Positions 1 to 12,500 of a stretch of 64,000 bases of DNA are shown here, piece after piece; position 1 is the first letter of the stretch; each line of letters begins with the position of its first letter. The notes beneath the pieces were generated by a model, which made no database searches, was not told the origin of the DNA, and saw nothing but the letters and a program-made list of their open reading frames with translations. The stretch lies in contig JAHLJT010009419.1 in assembly GCA_031308135.1 (NCBI GenBank), positions 183,596,625 to 183,660,624 of the forward strand, in the 5' to 3' direction. The translations under genes were made by a program, and so were the position numbers. This DNA comes from Acheta domesticus (taxonomy: Eukaryota > Arthropoda > Insecta > Orthoptera > Gryllidae).

Positions 1-512
1 TTGGATGACACCGTAACAGCTGATTTTTGTCTGAGGCAGCTGAAAATAAATCGCAATTTAATTATTGTGCCGGCTCCGTTCACTCTGCCCCCCCTCCCCA
101 TCGGTTGTTCCCCTTCGGTTCCGCTTGATCTTTCCAGCCCGCACAACAGCAATGCTGCCCACTTCCACTCCAGGTTTCTTGATTTCCAGTAACAATTCTT
201 TGAAAGCAAATATTGCGTAATATTGAGATATGGAACTTCTTTCTTTCTTCAACCGCTCAAAAGTGCTCTTGCAAAATTTGATAGGATCACTATGGTGGCT
301 CAAAACTTGAACTAAACACACATTCACACACACACACACACATCCATTTTTATTGTTTTCATTTTTATCTCCTTCTGCCTTAAAGTACACGCATGGTTTG
401 GTTTGCAAAATATTTGTAATTAACAGTGTTTGTACATAACATTAATATTTTTACTAAAGTTCTTGGTGAAATTTATTTAGAAACAAAATTATTATATCTT
501 TAGAAAAATTAC
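1..512. other. AKR intron 3 (partial) with a short CA microsatellite
   Basis: This lies downstream of AKR exon 3 on the minus strand; the exon ends at 513 with a good GTAATT donor. A (CA)n run sits at about 318-345. The next AKR exon, which should contain the Ser-Asn-Phe nicotinamide-binding motif, is not recognisable here, so it must lie to the left. Confidence 0.6.
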
Positions 513-3500
513 CTTCCACAGGGAAACATGATCTGTTTTTGGATCGATGAGAACTTTTCCTTTGTCGTCAACAGGCGTCAGCTCATCACCTTTTTCTATT
601 AGACCTCCAGGGTGGTGAATCAAATACAGATCAACGTATGATACTTGCAAGGCTTCTAAAGATTTTTTGAGATATTTTTCCACAGATTCCGCTCGATTGC
701 CGACATTTGGGAGCTGTAAAATAAAGTCATTTTAACATTCAAAGACATTTCAGAATACAGTAATAAACATGCTCCAAAAAGGGGTAGTTTATTTCGGAGT
801 CAATTTTAAAATTGAAATGACAAAGAAGGATCACTGACGGCTATTTCTGTTTCGAGGAAGGTAACATGATTATCATGTCATTTGTGTCTTGCAACGATCT
901 TCCTCATAGTCCACAAGAGTTCTGTATTTAGTCTTACGAAGAACCTTACTATTCCTTTCATATGCCAAAAGAAATGCGGGGAGATCCCATACTTGCTGTG
1001 CACTATGGTGTTCGACAGGGAGATCACAACAATTTAGGGCAGAAGGTAGATTTGACTTAAGTGCGATGATCAAATATTTCCAAATGTTTACACAAACATT
1101 CTCTTTAAATGTTGTCTACTTAAAGATTCTATGCTTATCTACTCGTTAAATACGGTACGAATTATTAAAAATATAAAATACGAATAGAAATACTATTTAA
1201 ATTCCTATAATATTTTGATTGTATCGTTGAGAACCAATGTATACTTGGAATTCTTCCCTAAATTTAGTTTTCTACATCTCAGGCTGTATTATATTCTTTC
1301 AGGAATTTGTGATGCATTTTTTCCTTTCAGTACACTTTGATTCTCCGTGTTTATTTTTAGGACATATTTTAACGGAGATTCTGGGATTGTAAAAAGGGAT
1401 TTTTCGATGTACAATATAAGTTATCCGAAAAAGAAAAGTTATAATCGTAATGGTAGCATAAGATTAAAGAAATCTATCAATTACATCAATTACAAGTTGT
1501 AAATTATGAGGCTTAATTTAAAATCAATTTTAAATAATACTAACTGGTAACCATATTTTAGAAGTTTGGATACTGAATATTATAAATTATTCTCTTAGAC
1601 TCTTAGCTGTTTGCAATGCGATGAACACTGAAATCCCTGAATTTTAGAGGATATTATTAGTTAATATTTTACCACAAAATAAATACGTACGTTTTCTACA
1701 AAAAAATATGAACGTGTTTTTAAATATATATTTTTATTACACAAAATTACGTTTCGGTTTTATTGCATTTCGGATTGTAAATGATGGTTATCAGCCGTGC
1801 ATTGTGAGTTACATCTAATAACGTACGCGTACCGTTATGAATATTTTTCTTGCACAATTTGGATTTGGCAAGGCTATGCTTTACAAACCGGGTAATGTTA
1901 CCTTGGTGACAATGAACACATCCTCTCGCTTGAGTTTTCCGGCGTCGAACCATTTCTTGAGGGCTCTGCCGATGGCCGCTTCGTTGCAGTAGAAGGTGGC
2001 GGTGTCGATGTGGCGGTATCCGGCCTGGAGTGCCGCATCGACCGCTGCTTCCATCTCGGAGTCGGTGGCCTGCGAAGGAAACCTCCTCAAACTGTGGTTT
2101 CCATAGTGAATGGACCTCCTCCTATATACAGGATGTCCGAGGAGGAAACGTCGAAACTTCGAAAATAAGCTCTTAGGACAATTCTAAGCATATTTTGTCT
2201 AATAAACTACGTGGATATTCCGAATGGTTGGGCCGCAATGAGCACTCAAAAGTTGGTTTGAAAAAATGATTTCCAGGCAAAAAAATTGCATTATGGAAGC
2301 ATACAAACCCTCCAGAAACATATAAGTTGTTTATTATTTACAAAAGAATTTAATATATTTGCCCAGACAGAAAATTAAGCGAGAAATAAAAAAGAAGTCG
2401 AATTGTCTAAATTGGGTGCTTATTTTCGGAGTTTCGACGTTTCCTCCCCGGACAAAAACAATTTAAAACTGTGTGTGACGAGCTATGGGGAGAAGTGAAA
2501 TTTGTGCACGTTTTCATAATTCTGTGTTATCTATCCTAAACCATATTCTTGTCGAAATTTGAATACAGAAAAAAAAACCTTTTTTTTTCAAATTGTGTTG
2601 ACAAAATATTCGCTCCTATATAATTAAATATATTTTCAAAGGTAAATACAATAAGTATATTTCCCACTGAGATTCAGAAGACGTGCACAAATAATGAAGT
2701 TACATTTATGTTCAGAAGCAAAACAGCATCTCAGCATTTGCTCAAAGGATCAGAGAAACTGAACGAAAAACCTGATCGGCATGGGATTTATCTTACATTT
2801 TGTATATTACATAGCAAACTATAGTGCGATTTTTATAACTTTGCCCCTCAAGGCCCGTCTTCTCGATGGAATATGTCACTATAATTTGCGTCTCTCTCAG
2901 TCTTTTCGTGCACCGCTAGATATCGCATGATGGCGACCGTATCAAGCAGCGTTTGCGATCATGCGAATCTAGCGGCAGGAGCGCGAAATGCCGTGTGAAA
3001 TTCCATCATGGTTCATCGGGGATTGAGTAAGCATTGAAGTTATAAAAATCGCACTATAAATCCGAGTAACGCTTCCTTAACCATTAAATAATATTTACAC
3101 ATGCTAACGTCATGAAATGTCGCGTTTGCGCGCGGAAGCCTTAAACATCACTAGTGAGAATTGACCGGGAGATGGCACAGTGCATCAACCTGATGTCACT
3201 GCAGTCCCTCTGACCGGGAGGTCCTAGGTTCAGGATTTTCGACACAAGCTTGTCAGCTAGGTCGAATTCAGTCACTGTCTGGAGGAGAACTCTAGCGGCC
3301 GGCTGCTCTGTTCGGTAGTTTTCCGTGGTTTCTCCGGTCAACACCAGGTGAATGCCGAAGCAGTACCCTAACAAACGGGCCACGACCGCGCGCGATCTTC
3401 CTCTTCCTTGTCCTGTCCTCTCCTCGTACACACACACTTACACTAACATGCACTACACTACCACACATGCCGGGAGACCGGTCGGGAGCTTACAGCTTGT

Positions 3501-6500
3501 CCCGACTGAGGCGGTGACCCACTGGTGGGAGATACCTGGTTGAGGGGAACACCCCGCTAGTCGACGGTAGGTCGGCGCCAAATCGGTCCATCCAGTGGGG
3601 AAAAGATCATCGCCACTTCCCGAGAAAAACACGCACCACACTTACGGGACTAATGACCTAAGTAGTTGACGCGCCCGGAAACACGAATCAATCAATTATG
3701 AGAATTGAACATTTTGGGGATTATATGCTTTGTTCTTCTTTAGATAGTATCTACCGTCTTTCGCTTTCAAGCCAGAGCGCTGTTTCTTAGGTCAAAAGCT
3801 GATTTTCTACTGATTACCGTATGTATTTTCATTTCAACGGCCTACATGAATGCAACATCAACAATGAGCCTAGGCTTCTTAAATGCGTTTAAAGAAGAAA
3901 TTCAACAAGGAAGTTAATGTTTTAAAACTAAATCTAGCTATTTTTTATGAGATTCATTCAAATTAGGAACCTACGAGACGCTTTACATATTATATTAAGC
4001 GCTTCCGAATGGTGATTAATCGTGTGGTAATAATTGCAAGTGTCCATTAACGTAAGACTGATTCTTGAGACATGTCAGATTGCATTTCATTACAAAATAT
4101 TCTAACAAAGCAGGGTGGTAATTATCATAGGTATTTTCTAAATTCACTTTGTGCTGTAATTATCCACGTTGCTTATTCTGTCTGTACGTCAAATGTTATG
4201 TCCCAACCTGTGGCGGCCGGTGGGTTGCGAATTAGAAGGGACAGCATGCATTTTCGAACAATCCCATACATTTTGCCTCTTCAGAATTTTTCGTGAACGA
4301 GGGCAAGCTGTAGCATGTAGTGTACGACCGATTTGCAAGCAATGGGATTTTAATCCTGATCTAAGACATTTACATTGATAAAGGAAGATAATTGTGATTA
4401 CGAAAATATATATTTTTTAAAATATTTCCAGAAAACTCAACAGTAACTTTTGAAATCAGATGAACGGGTCGATATACTTAGCTTAGCGAATAAGCAGAGA
4501 CTCTGCCGAACGAAACGCTAAACGCAATATGCTTCCCTCACCTATACTGCGATTTCCCTAACTTTGCCCCTCAAGACCACTCAAATCCCATCTTCGCGAT
4601 GGAATATGTCACGGCATTTCGCGTCTTTCTTGGTCTTGCCGGTAGAAGTCGCATGCTTGATACGGTCGTGATCGTGAAAAGCACTGCTTGATACGGTCGT
4701 GATCGTGCGAAATCTAGCCGAACGACTTAGAAAGATGCGAAATACCGTGACGTATTCCATCGCGAAGATGGGATTTGAGTGGCCTTGAGGGGCAAAGTTA
4801 GAAAAATCGCAGTATAACTCCTGGAAACTCCACTCTTCCTCATATTTTCGTTGCCTAGTGTAGCGTCGTGGCGCGCTCAAACGGTGAGTACCTGCGCAGA
4901 GCTGGAAGTTGAACAAAGGGCGCGGAGGATGACGCATTGGGAATTTCTGCCTAGCGCGGATACGGCGCGGAGGCAATGGGGACGGCGGAAGGCCTATATA
5001 ACTGCGCGAGACAATGCTTCTTTCTTATTGTTTCTCAGCAGCGTCGGCGTGCAGTTGTGTGTAAGTTTGTGCGAGTGGCGCACGTGGGCAAGGGGTCGGC
5101 AATTCATTGTCGTGACGAGCGAGACATGCATTAGGTCTCAGAAATAGAGCGGTGTGGTAGCCGTTCGATTAAATCCCTCCTAGTAGTGGGATCTATTTAG
5201 TAAGTTAATTGTAAGCAGTGAAATTTATTTGTGACTACGGTCTAGTTTATGAATAAACTCACTGTTCTTACAACCCACTCTCTGTGTTTTGATTACACCC
5301 GTATGACGCCACACTAGTGTGACGTCGTGGGAATAATACGATAATCACAGACCTGAGCTTTTGCTATATAAAAGTTTATTTTACAGTTATTTACACATAC
5401 ATAGTTCTCACTGCCCTGGAAGACCTCTGTTCCCCTGATCGCAGAAGCGATCCTTAGCCGATTGAAGATGTGTCTGAGTCGTGGCCCTCGCCACTCCTCA
5501 NNNNNNNNNNNNNNNNNNNNNNNNNNNNNNNNNNNNNNNNNNNNNNNNNNNNNNNNNNNNNNNNNNNNNNNNNNNNNNNNNNNNNNNNNNNNNNNNNNNN
5601 NNNNNNNNNNNNNNNNNNNNNNNNNNNNNNNNNNNNNNNNNNNNNNNNNNNNNNNNNNNNNNNNNNNNNNNNNNNNNNNNNNNNNNNNNNNNNNNNNNNN
5701 NNNNNNNNNNNNNNNNNNNNNNNNNNNNNNNNNNNNNNNNNNNNNNNNNNNNNNNNNNNNNNNNNNNNNNNNNNNNNNNNNNNNNNNNNNNNNNNNNNNN
5801 NNNNNNNNNNNNNNNNNNNNNNNNNNNNNNNNNNNNNNNNNNNNNNNNNNNNNNNNNNNNNNNNNNNNNNNNNNNNNNNNNNNNNNNNNNNNNNNNNNNN
5901 NNNNNNNNNNNNNNNNNNNNNNNNNNNNNNNNNNNNNNNNNNNNNNNNNNNNNNNNNNNNNNNNNNNNNNNNNNNNNNNNNNNNNNNNNNNNNNNNNNNN
6001 NNNNNNNNNNNNNNNNNNNNNNNNNNNNNNNNNNNNNNNNNNNNNNNNNNNNNNNNNNNNNNNNNNNNNNNNNNNNNNNNNNNNNNNNNNNNNNNNNNNN
6101 NNNNNNNNNNNNNNNNNNNNNNNNNNNNNNNNNNNNNNNNNNNNNNNNNNNNNNNNNNNNNNNNNNNNNNNNNNNNNNNNNNNNNNNNNNNNNNNNNNNN
6201 NNNNNNNNNNNNNNNNNNNNNNNNNNNNNNNNNNNNNNNNNNNNNNNNNNNNNNNNNNNNNNNNNNNNNNNNNNNNNNNNNNNNNNNNNNNNNNNNNNNN
6301 NNNNNNNNNNNNNNNNNNNNNNNNNNNNNNNNNNNNNNNNNNNNNNNNNNNNNNNNNNNNNNNNNNNNNNNNNNNNNNNNNNNNNNNNNNNNNNNNNNNN
6401 NNNNNNNNNNNNNNNNNNNNNNNNNNNNNNNNNNNNNNNNNNNNNNNNNNNNNNNNNNNNNNNNNNNNNNNNNNNNNNNNNNNNNNNNNNNNNNNNNNNN

Positions 6501-9500
6501 CAAGAAAGTAAGTGCTGTAAGCGGTAGCGAGAAAGTAAAAAGTTGTAATGCGGTAGCAAGAAAGTAAGTGCTGTAAGCGGGTAGCGAGAAAGTAAAAAGT
6601 TGTAATGCGGTAGCAAGAAAGTAAGTGCTGTAAGCGGTAGCGAGAAAGTAAAAAGTTGTAATGCGGTAGAAAGTAAGTGCTGTAAGCGGTAGCGAGAAAG
6701 TAAAAAGTTGTAATGCGGTAGCAAGAAAGTAAGTGCTGTAAGCGGTAGCGAGAAAGTAAAAAGTTGTAATGCGGTAGCAAGAAAGTAAGTGCTGTAAGCG
6801 GTAGCGAGAAAGTAAAAAGTTGTAATGCGGTAGCAAAGAAGTAAGTGCTGTAAGCGGTAGCGAGAAAGTAAAAAGTTGTAAAGCATTAGCAAGAAGTAAG
6901 TGCTGTAAGCGGTAGCAAGAAAGTAAAATATGTTGACTGTCCCGTTTGGGGGGCAATAGAAATAATGAGCGTAAAAAACAGGAAGGCCTATTTGCGACTT
7001 TTGAAAGGGTTGAAATTTTAATTTATTTATATTCACCGCATTCTAGCGAAATAAAAATTATTGAGTGACGTAAAATCATTTATCCTCTGCCGATCCTTTG
7101 TTAAAAGCGTCCTTCAAGTCGTGTAACGTCTAATGCAGTTCACAGCTTATCGCGTCCTCTTTCCGTCATTATCATTACGTCCGCTCCGGGCAGCTATCGC
7201 AGTTGTAATGCAACTGCTTCCTACGAGTACTGTGTAATTTGTATGCCCGTTTCCATAAGAATGAATAGCATCGACTCGTAGATTCTGCTACACTGTCCTT
7301 TGACGTCAAATAAAAATAATTTCCTATGTTTCCTATGTTTGAGTGTCGAAGTGAAATAGTATTTTGTTGATATATTTCGTAGGAAGTAATGTACTTCAGC
7401 TTCCGGGTCAATGGCCTCCATCTCGATCAGGTTTTTGTCCAGTTTCCCTGATCTATTGAGCAAATGCTGAGATGGCCCCTTGTTTTGCTTTTGGACGTAA
7501 ATGTAACTTCACTGTGCGCTCGTTTTGTTGAGCACTCCTTTTGCTTGTAATGGTAGAACTGATGTTCGTTACTATTTTGTTAGCAATGCAGAAAAATCAA
7601 ATCAGCAGTTCATTTACCGTTGAAATTGATTTTCTATAACTCGGGAACAAACATTTTTCAATCTTTACTTTCCCGTATACATACGTATACACGGAGTGAT
7701 ATACGAAGTATAGGGAAAGTTATGTAATGCTGCGCGAAAAAATGGCCAATTTTCAGCGGAAAAAAATTAATTGCCGGACCCTGAAAACGAATAAGTGGAT
7801 AAAACCAGTTCCTAAATTAAGAAAAAAAATCCCCTAACACGTGGTGTAGCCAGAAACCCTGTTTTTTAGGTCCTTGATACCGAAAACCCAATTGAAAGGA
7901 AAACGTCCGTCTGTCAGTCTGTCTGCCCGTCTGTGAATACTGCTAGCATTACCAACGTTAGCAACGAGCATTACCCTATGCGATGCGAAGTTGTGAAGTG
8001 TATGTACATGGGTGAACACATAGGTTTTTCAACGGCCTCAATATTATCAACTAATAAATTTATAACCATCAAATAGATATGTAATTCATTTTGTTAATAT
8101 ATTAATGATTACATTCATGTATTAGTGATTTTAATCTATTGGTGATTCGCGTACAAAATATTGATGCAGAAACACTGGCACAATCATAAACTGTAATAAA
8201 TCAGTAATGAGGGGCGGTGTTCAAAGAGGGCGTGAGTTTCGTAAATAAATATAATACCTATGTACTTGGGCATTCTGAAACTCTGTTGGAGGTTATTTCA
8301 TTCGTGGAATAGCCATATTAAATGTCACTCGAACATTGGACATTTCGAGATAAATACTTTTTTTAAATTTATTTCTTCTCGTTCGACATTTCTGTCTCTC
8401 GAGGGGTTGGACAACAGTACATTTTATATTATAACGTTTTGGATATTGCCTTCCATAGCAAATGAGTATTCATTCCTACTCGTGAAAACATGGTCTAAGG
8501 TTCGATGATTTGTTCAGGCTTCAAGTTTCAGGTTTGAGGCGTTTCTTTGAAATTTAGGTAGTGCTAGGAAAGGTGTAAAAACAGAAGTTACGGTGGCCTC
8601 AGTCTATCCTTCGGGAATCTTGATTTAATACGGGGCCATGAAGCACGGCGGCCCAGATTAAATATTGTGGAACAGAGGGGGGAGTAAAGATTTTGAAAGA
8701 AATCTGAGAAGATTTTGAAAGAAATTTTGAGAGATAAATTCTCTCTCCGTTTCGATACTCGAGTTTTAATCGGAAATTTTCAATACACTCGTATTTCTTA
8801 CGAAATATTATCAACAAAATACTATTTCACTTCGATTCAAACACATGAAACATAGGAAATTATTTCTATTTTATGGTAAAGGACAGTGAAGCAAAATATA
8901 CGAGTCGGTTTTTAATCAATTAATCTACAAAATAGCATCAATCTTTAAAGCCGAAAACATTATTTATTGCACCCGACTAATAAATACATCTGGAACGAAT
9001 TTACGAGTACTACACGACATAGCTGTCATTCAAATTGCAATACATTCACAATATTCACCAACATATTACCCATACAATATTAATAAAATTCAAGTATCAA
9101 AATTTGAAAATTTCCTATTAGTATTTTAGTAGAAAAAATAGCTCTACCCTCAAATCACAGACCAGTAACATTTTCCTTAGGCGACGCACTCACATAAAAG
9201 CTCTTAAATATTATTTTCATATTAAAAATAAACTGTTTATATTCTTGAGTCCACTGGGGAGGTTGCTGTTGAGTTCACTATCTGTCCTCGAGTGCTTGAC
9301 CGTTAAAAATGGGACAACAGTTCCCTTTATTAAGGAGCCTGATGATGTAACTAAAGTTACGAAACGTTGTGTTCTGTGTGCAAATGTGAACAATAAAGGA
9401 TTGTCATAAATAAAATTGGATAAGTTTTATTATTAAGAACCATGTACTGACAATCAGGAACAATTTTTCAATTAGTCTACAAGTTTTACACAAATAATGA

Positions 9501-12500
9501 AGTTACATTTATGTCCAGAAGCAAAACAAGGGACCATCTCAGCATTTGATCAAAGGATCAGGGAAACTGGACGAAAAACCTGATCGAGATGGGGGCCATC
9601 GACCCAGAAGCTATGATACAATTTTTGTTACAGGTTCTTTAGAATTATACAGCCAAATGGTATTTAATTATATCAACTATCATTGTTAAAATTAATGTTA
9701 TTTTCGTTTTGATGCTTGGTATAGTCTCGAATTGTATAAAAACAGTTATGCAGCAGAAAAGATTTTACTTGGGACTTAAAATTTTATATCGAATTTAATT
9801 GTTTAATGTCATCTGGCAAAGTGTTGTAGTATAATGTACATAAGTTGTATGTGAATTTTCTGTAGTGAGCTTTGATACTGCCACCTGATGAATATGATTA
9901 CTAGGTGGTGTCTTATACTTATAGACATCGGCGTTTGCTGAAAATATATTCCCGCCCTTAAGTAAGTCATTTTTGACAAAAACTACTGTTTCGTAAATCA
10001 GGTGACAAGGTAATAGCAAACTACGGTGCATTACTACTACTAATGCTTTAATAGCAAACTACGGTGTGATACCTTATAATGGTTCGTTATATTTAAAAAC
10101 TGTGACGTGATATAGCGTTTTTTTTGTAATATACGTAATTTACATCTAAAATTGAGTATGTTACGCACCCTGCCTTCCTGGAAGTAAAAATCGTGTTCCC
10201 TTATTAGCGCTAGTGCGTGAGACGATGCTCAAATGCAAGAGATTTGTGAAAGCAACAAAGAAAACCAACAAAGTTCATCTGACCTCATCAGCTATTACTG
10301 ACCTTGATTTATCATTAAGCGTTTATACTTGAATTCTGTATACACATGTATATACTTGAATTAAAATGAAATGAAAGTCAGTAAGGCTGTCTAAAATTTA
10401 GTGTGTGACACACGTGATGAAAGAGGTTTTATTCTGCTCACCTAGGAATAAAGGTCTCGTGTCCTTCTCGCTAAATAAAATGTCACTTTTACAATTCGTA
10501 TCATAAATACATAAATTTAATTTAGTTTTGTTAGTGCATTCCATCCACGTCACAATCTAACACAGCGTTCTGAAATTAAAATCTCATTTTGTTTCGCAGT
10601 TAATTGCGGCTTTTTTTGCGGAAAATAATAAACAACAATTTCCGTTTGTAAATCTTTTCACCATACTTGTTTAGAAAGTCTACCTATGCTACAATTCTTT
10701 CAGGCGGAAAGCCCGTTATTGATGAATCAGGGAGGCAAGGTCTTTGCTTTCCTAGGGAGGAAAATTTCCCCTTCCGATTCAACTCCATCAAATGGTACAG
10801 TCTTACAAAATACAGCGTAATACGAACTTCTCCCGGGTAATAAAAATTTAATTCAATATACCTGTTATACAAAATTTCTCTTTTGTTTCTAAATAACATC
10901 CTATTTTCTTAATACGGCAATCTCTCAACATTCGTGAGAGGTTTCCAAAAATCATTGCGAATGCCAAATACACAAATGCTGAGTCTATCTTTTAATGAAG
11001 AAAGGTGGGTTAAGTTCCTGGATACCTCAAACTGTTTAAAAAAATAAGAAAAAAAGTCTGTCAAAAAATTGCAGTAGAACTGAGTAAGCGCTACTACATT
11101 CACAATTAATATCCCAAAGAGAAGAAATAAAACAATATTTGAAAGTTTTCAAAGTTGAAAGGGATTGGATGTAAGATTTTTTTTTATCACCCTACTCGTT
11201 GTTCTAGTATCCAAATATGGAAGAGTTGCTGCTTCTATTTCTCTTTTAAATTTCGAAGTTATTTCCATGTTCGGATCACGATCGTTTGCCCTTTCCACCG
11301 GAACTTTTTGAAGTTTTAGAACGCCATTAACAGTTTTGACATTGAAGTTGCTCCAGGACGCAGAACTTTTCGTTTCCGTTACTTTATCATTACCTTCGAG
11401 GTAGTTTCTCTTAAACATCGATAGTCTATCGATTGTTATCGATAGTTCAAACAGTTGTTTTCTATCGATATTGTGTCTACAGTTTTTTACAAACAACAAC
11501 TTTTTGATGACAAAAAATACCGAAAGCATGCAAAACCGACATGATAAGCTTATAAAACCATTAATCAAGGAAGAGTTGTTTTTCTGAATTATGAACCTTT
11601 TGGGTAGTCAAATACACATACCCGCTTCGTCGGTACCCTCAGAGTGCATTTTTTCCAAAGCGGGAGAAATTATGCCGAAGAAAAGGGGTCAATGAAAACG
11701 GATACGTTGAACATATTACTTTTTATGCACCAAAATTTTATTCTTGTTACAAAATTAAGATTTACGTCATAACCGAGTGGAATCAGTTATCAAATTTGTG
11801 TTAATAATTAAAGCTTGTATATGGATGTTTCGTTAATGAAAGAATCTAATATATACTTAAGTAGTAATTTATTTCACAGGAATTTTTTTAAACAACAAAT
11901 TTCTAAATAAACACAAATAATATTTAATCGTTAATCGGTGACGTGCCTTCAAACTTCTCTTACCGGTGACATGCGGTCTGTGAGACCCCAAAAGTATAAG
12001 GCAGATTATTTTCGGTGTTCCATTTCATGTTGACTTGACAGTTTTTCTTCACGTTAACAATAATAAAGAAGGGTTTGTTGTTAATATGTAAAATGAAAAT
12101 AATATAATTATTTATTACTGGCCGAGTAAATTTCTGGCTATAATTTGTTCCGTAATGCTTCTTCACTTTTAATTATCTTAAGAACTCGCAGAAAGGTTTG
12201 GAATATCCATTAATGAAAAATTTGCAATGCACATTCACTGTTGGAAGAAAAGTGCCACTACCGGTGATGTGAGGTCTACGAGACAGTTCCGAAACTTCAA
12301 CTGGCCCTCAAAGACGAACGGCCCTCACTGGATCCGCTGTCTCGCGTGCGAGTGTATGTTAGAAAGAGATAGGAAGGTACTGTGAAGAAAAACTTCATTG
12401 CGACGTACCAAAAAGGAGGGCTACGCGTTTATTTTTCCTCAGCGGTCTCAGAGTTCGCACGTCACCAGTCAAGGGTTAAATCTATTTATTAAAACTGAGA

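Larger units (their letters stand above)
7260..8920. repeat. Inverted repeat arms around a 1.4-kb interior
   Basis: About 120 bp at 7260-7390 is matched in reverse at about 8790-8915. Shared blocks are CACTGTCCTT, AATAATTTCCTATGTTT and GAAGTGAAATAGTATTTTGT. The interior contains a family B copy and a family A end. Arm identity is good but not perfect. This could be a decayed TIR element or a segmental inversion-duplication. The region 7950-8790 holds nothing else I recognise. Confidence 0.6.

Noticed and set aside
6501..6926. Regular repeat array that could suggest a CRISPR
   Set aside because: The units are contiguous, with no unique spacers, and the genome is eukaryotic. It is an ordinary tandem repeat.
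5314..7036. Very long open frames across the gap
   Set aside because: They consist of N-derived unknown residues plus translated 56-bp repeat.
11149..11568. 139-codon minus-strand open frame as a gene
   Set aside because: No motif, no recognisable homology and no supporting exon structure; it overlaps the ATCGATA cluster and lies among repeats.
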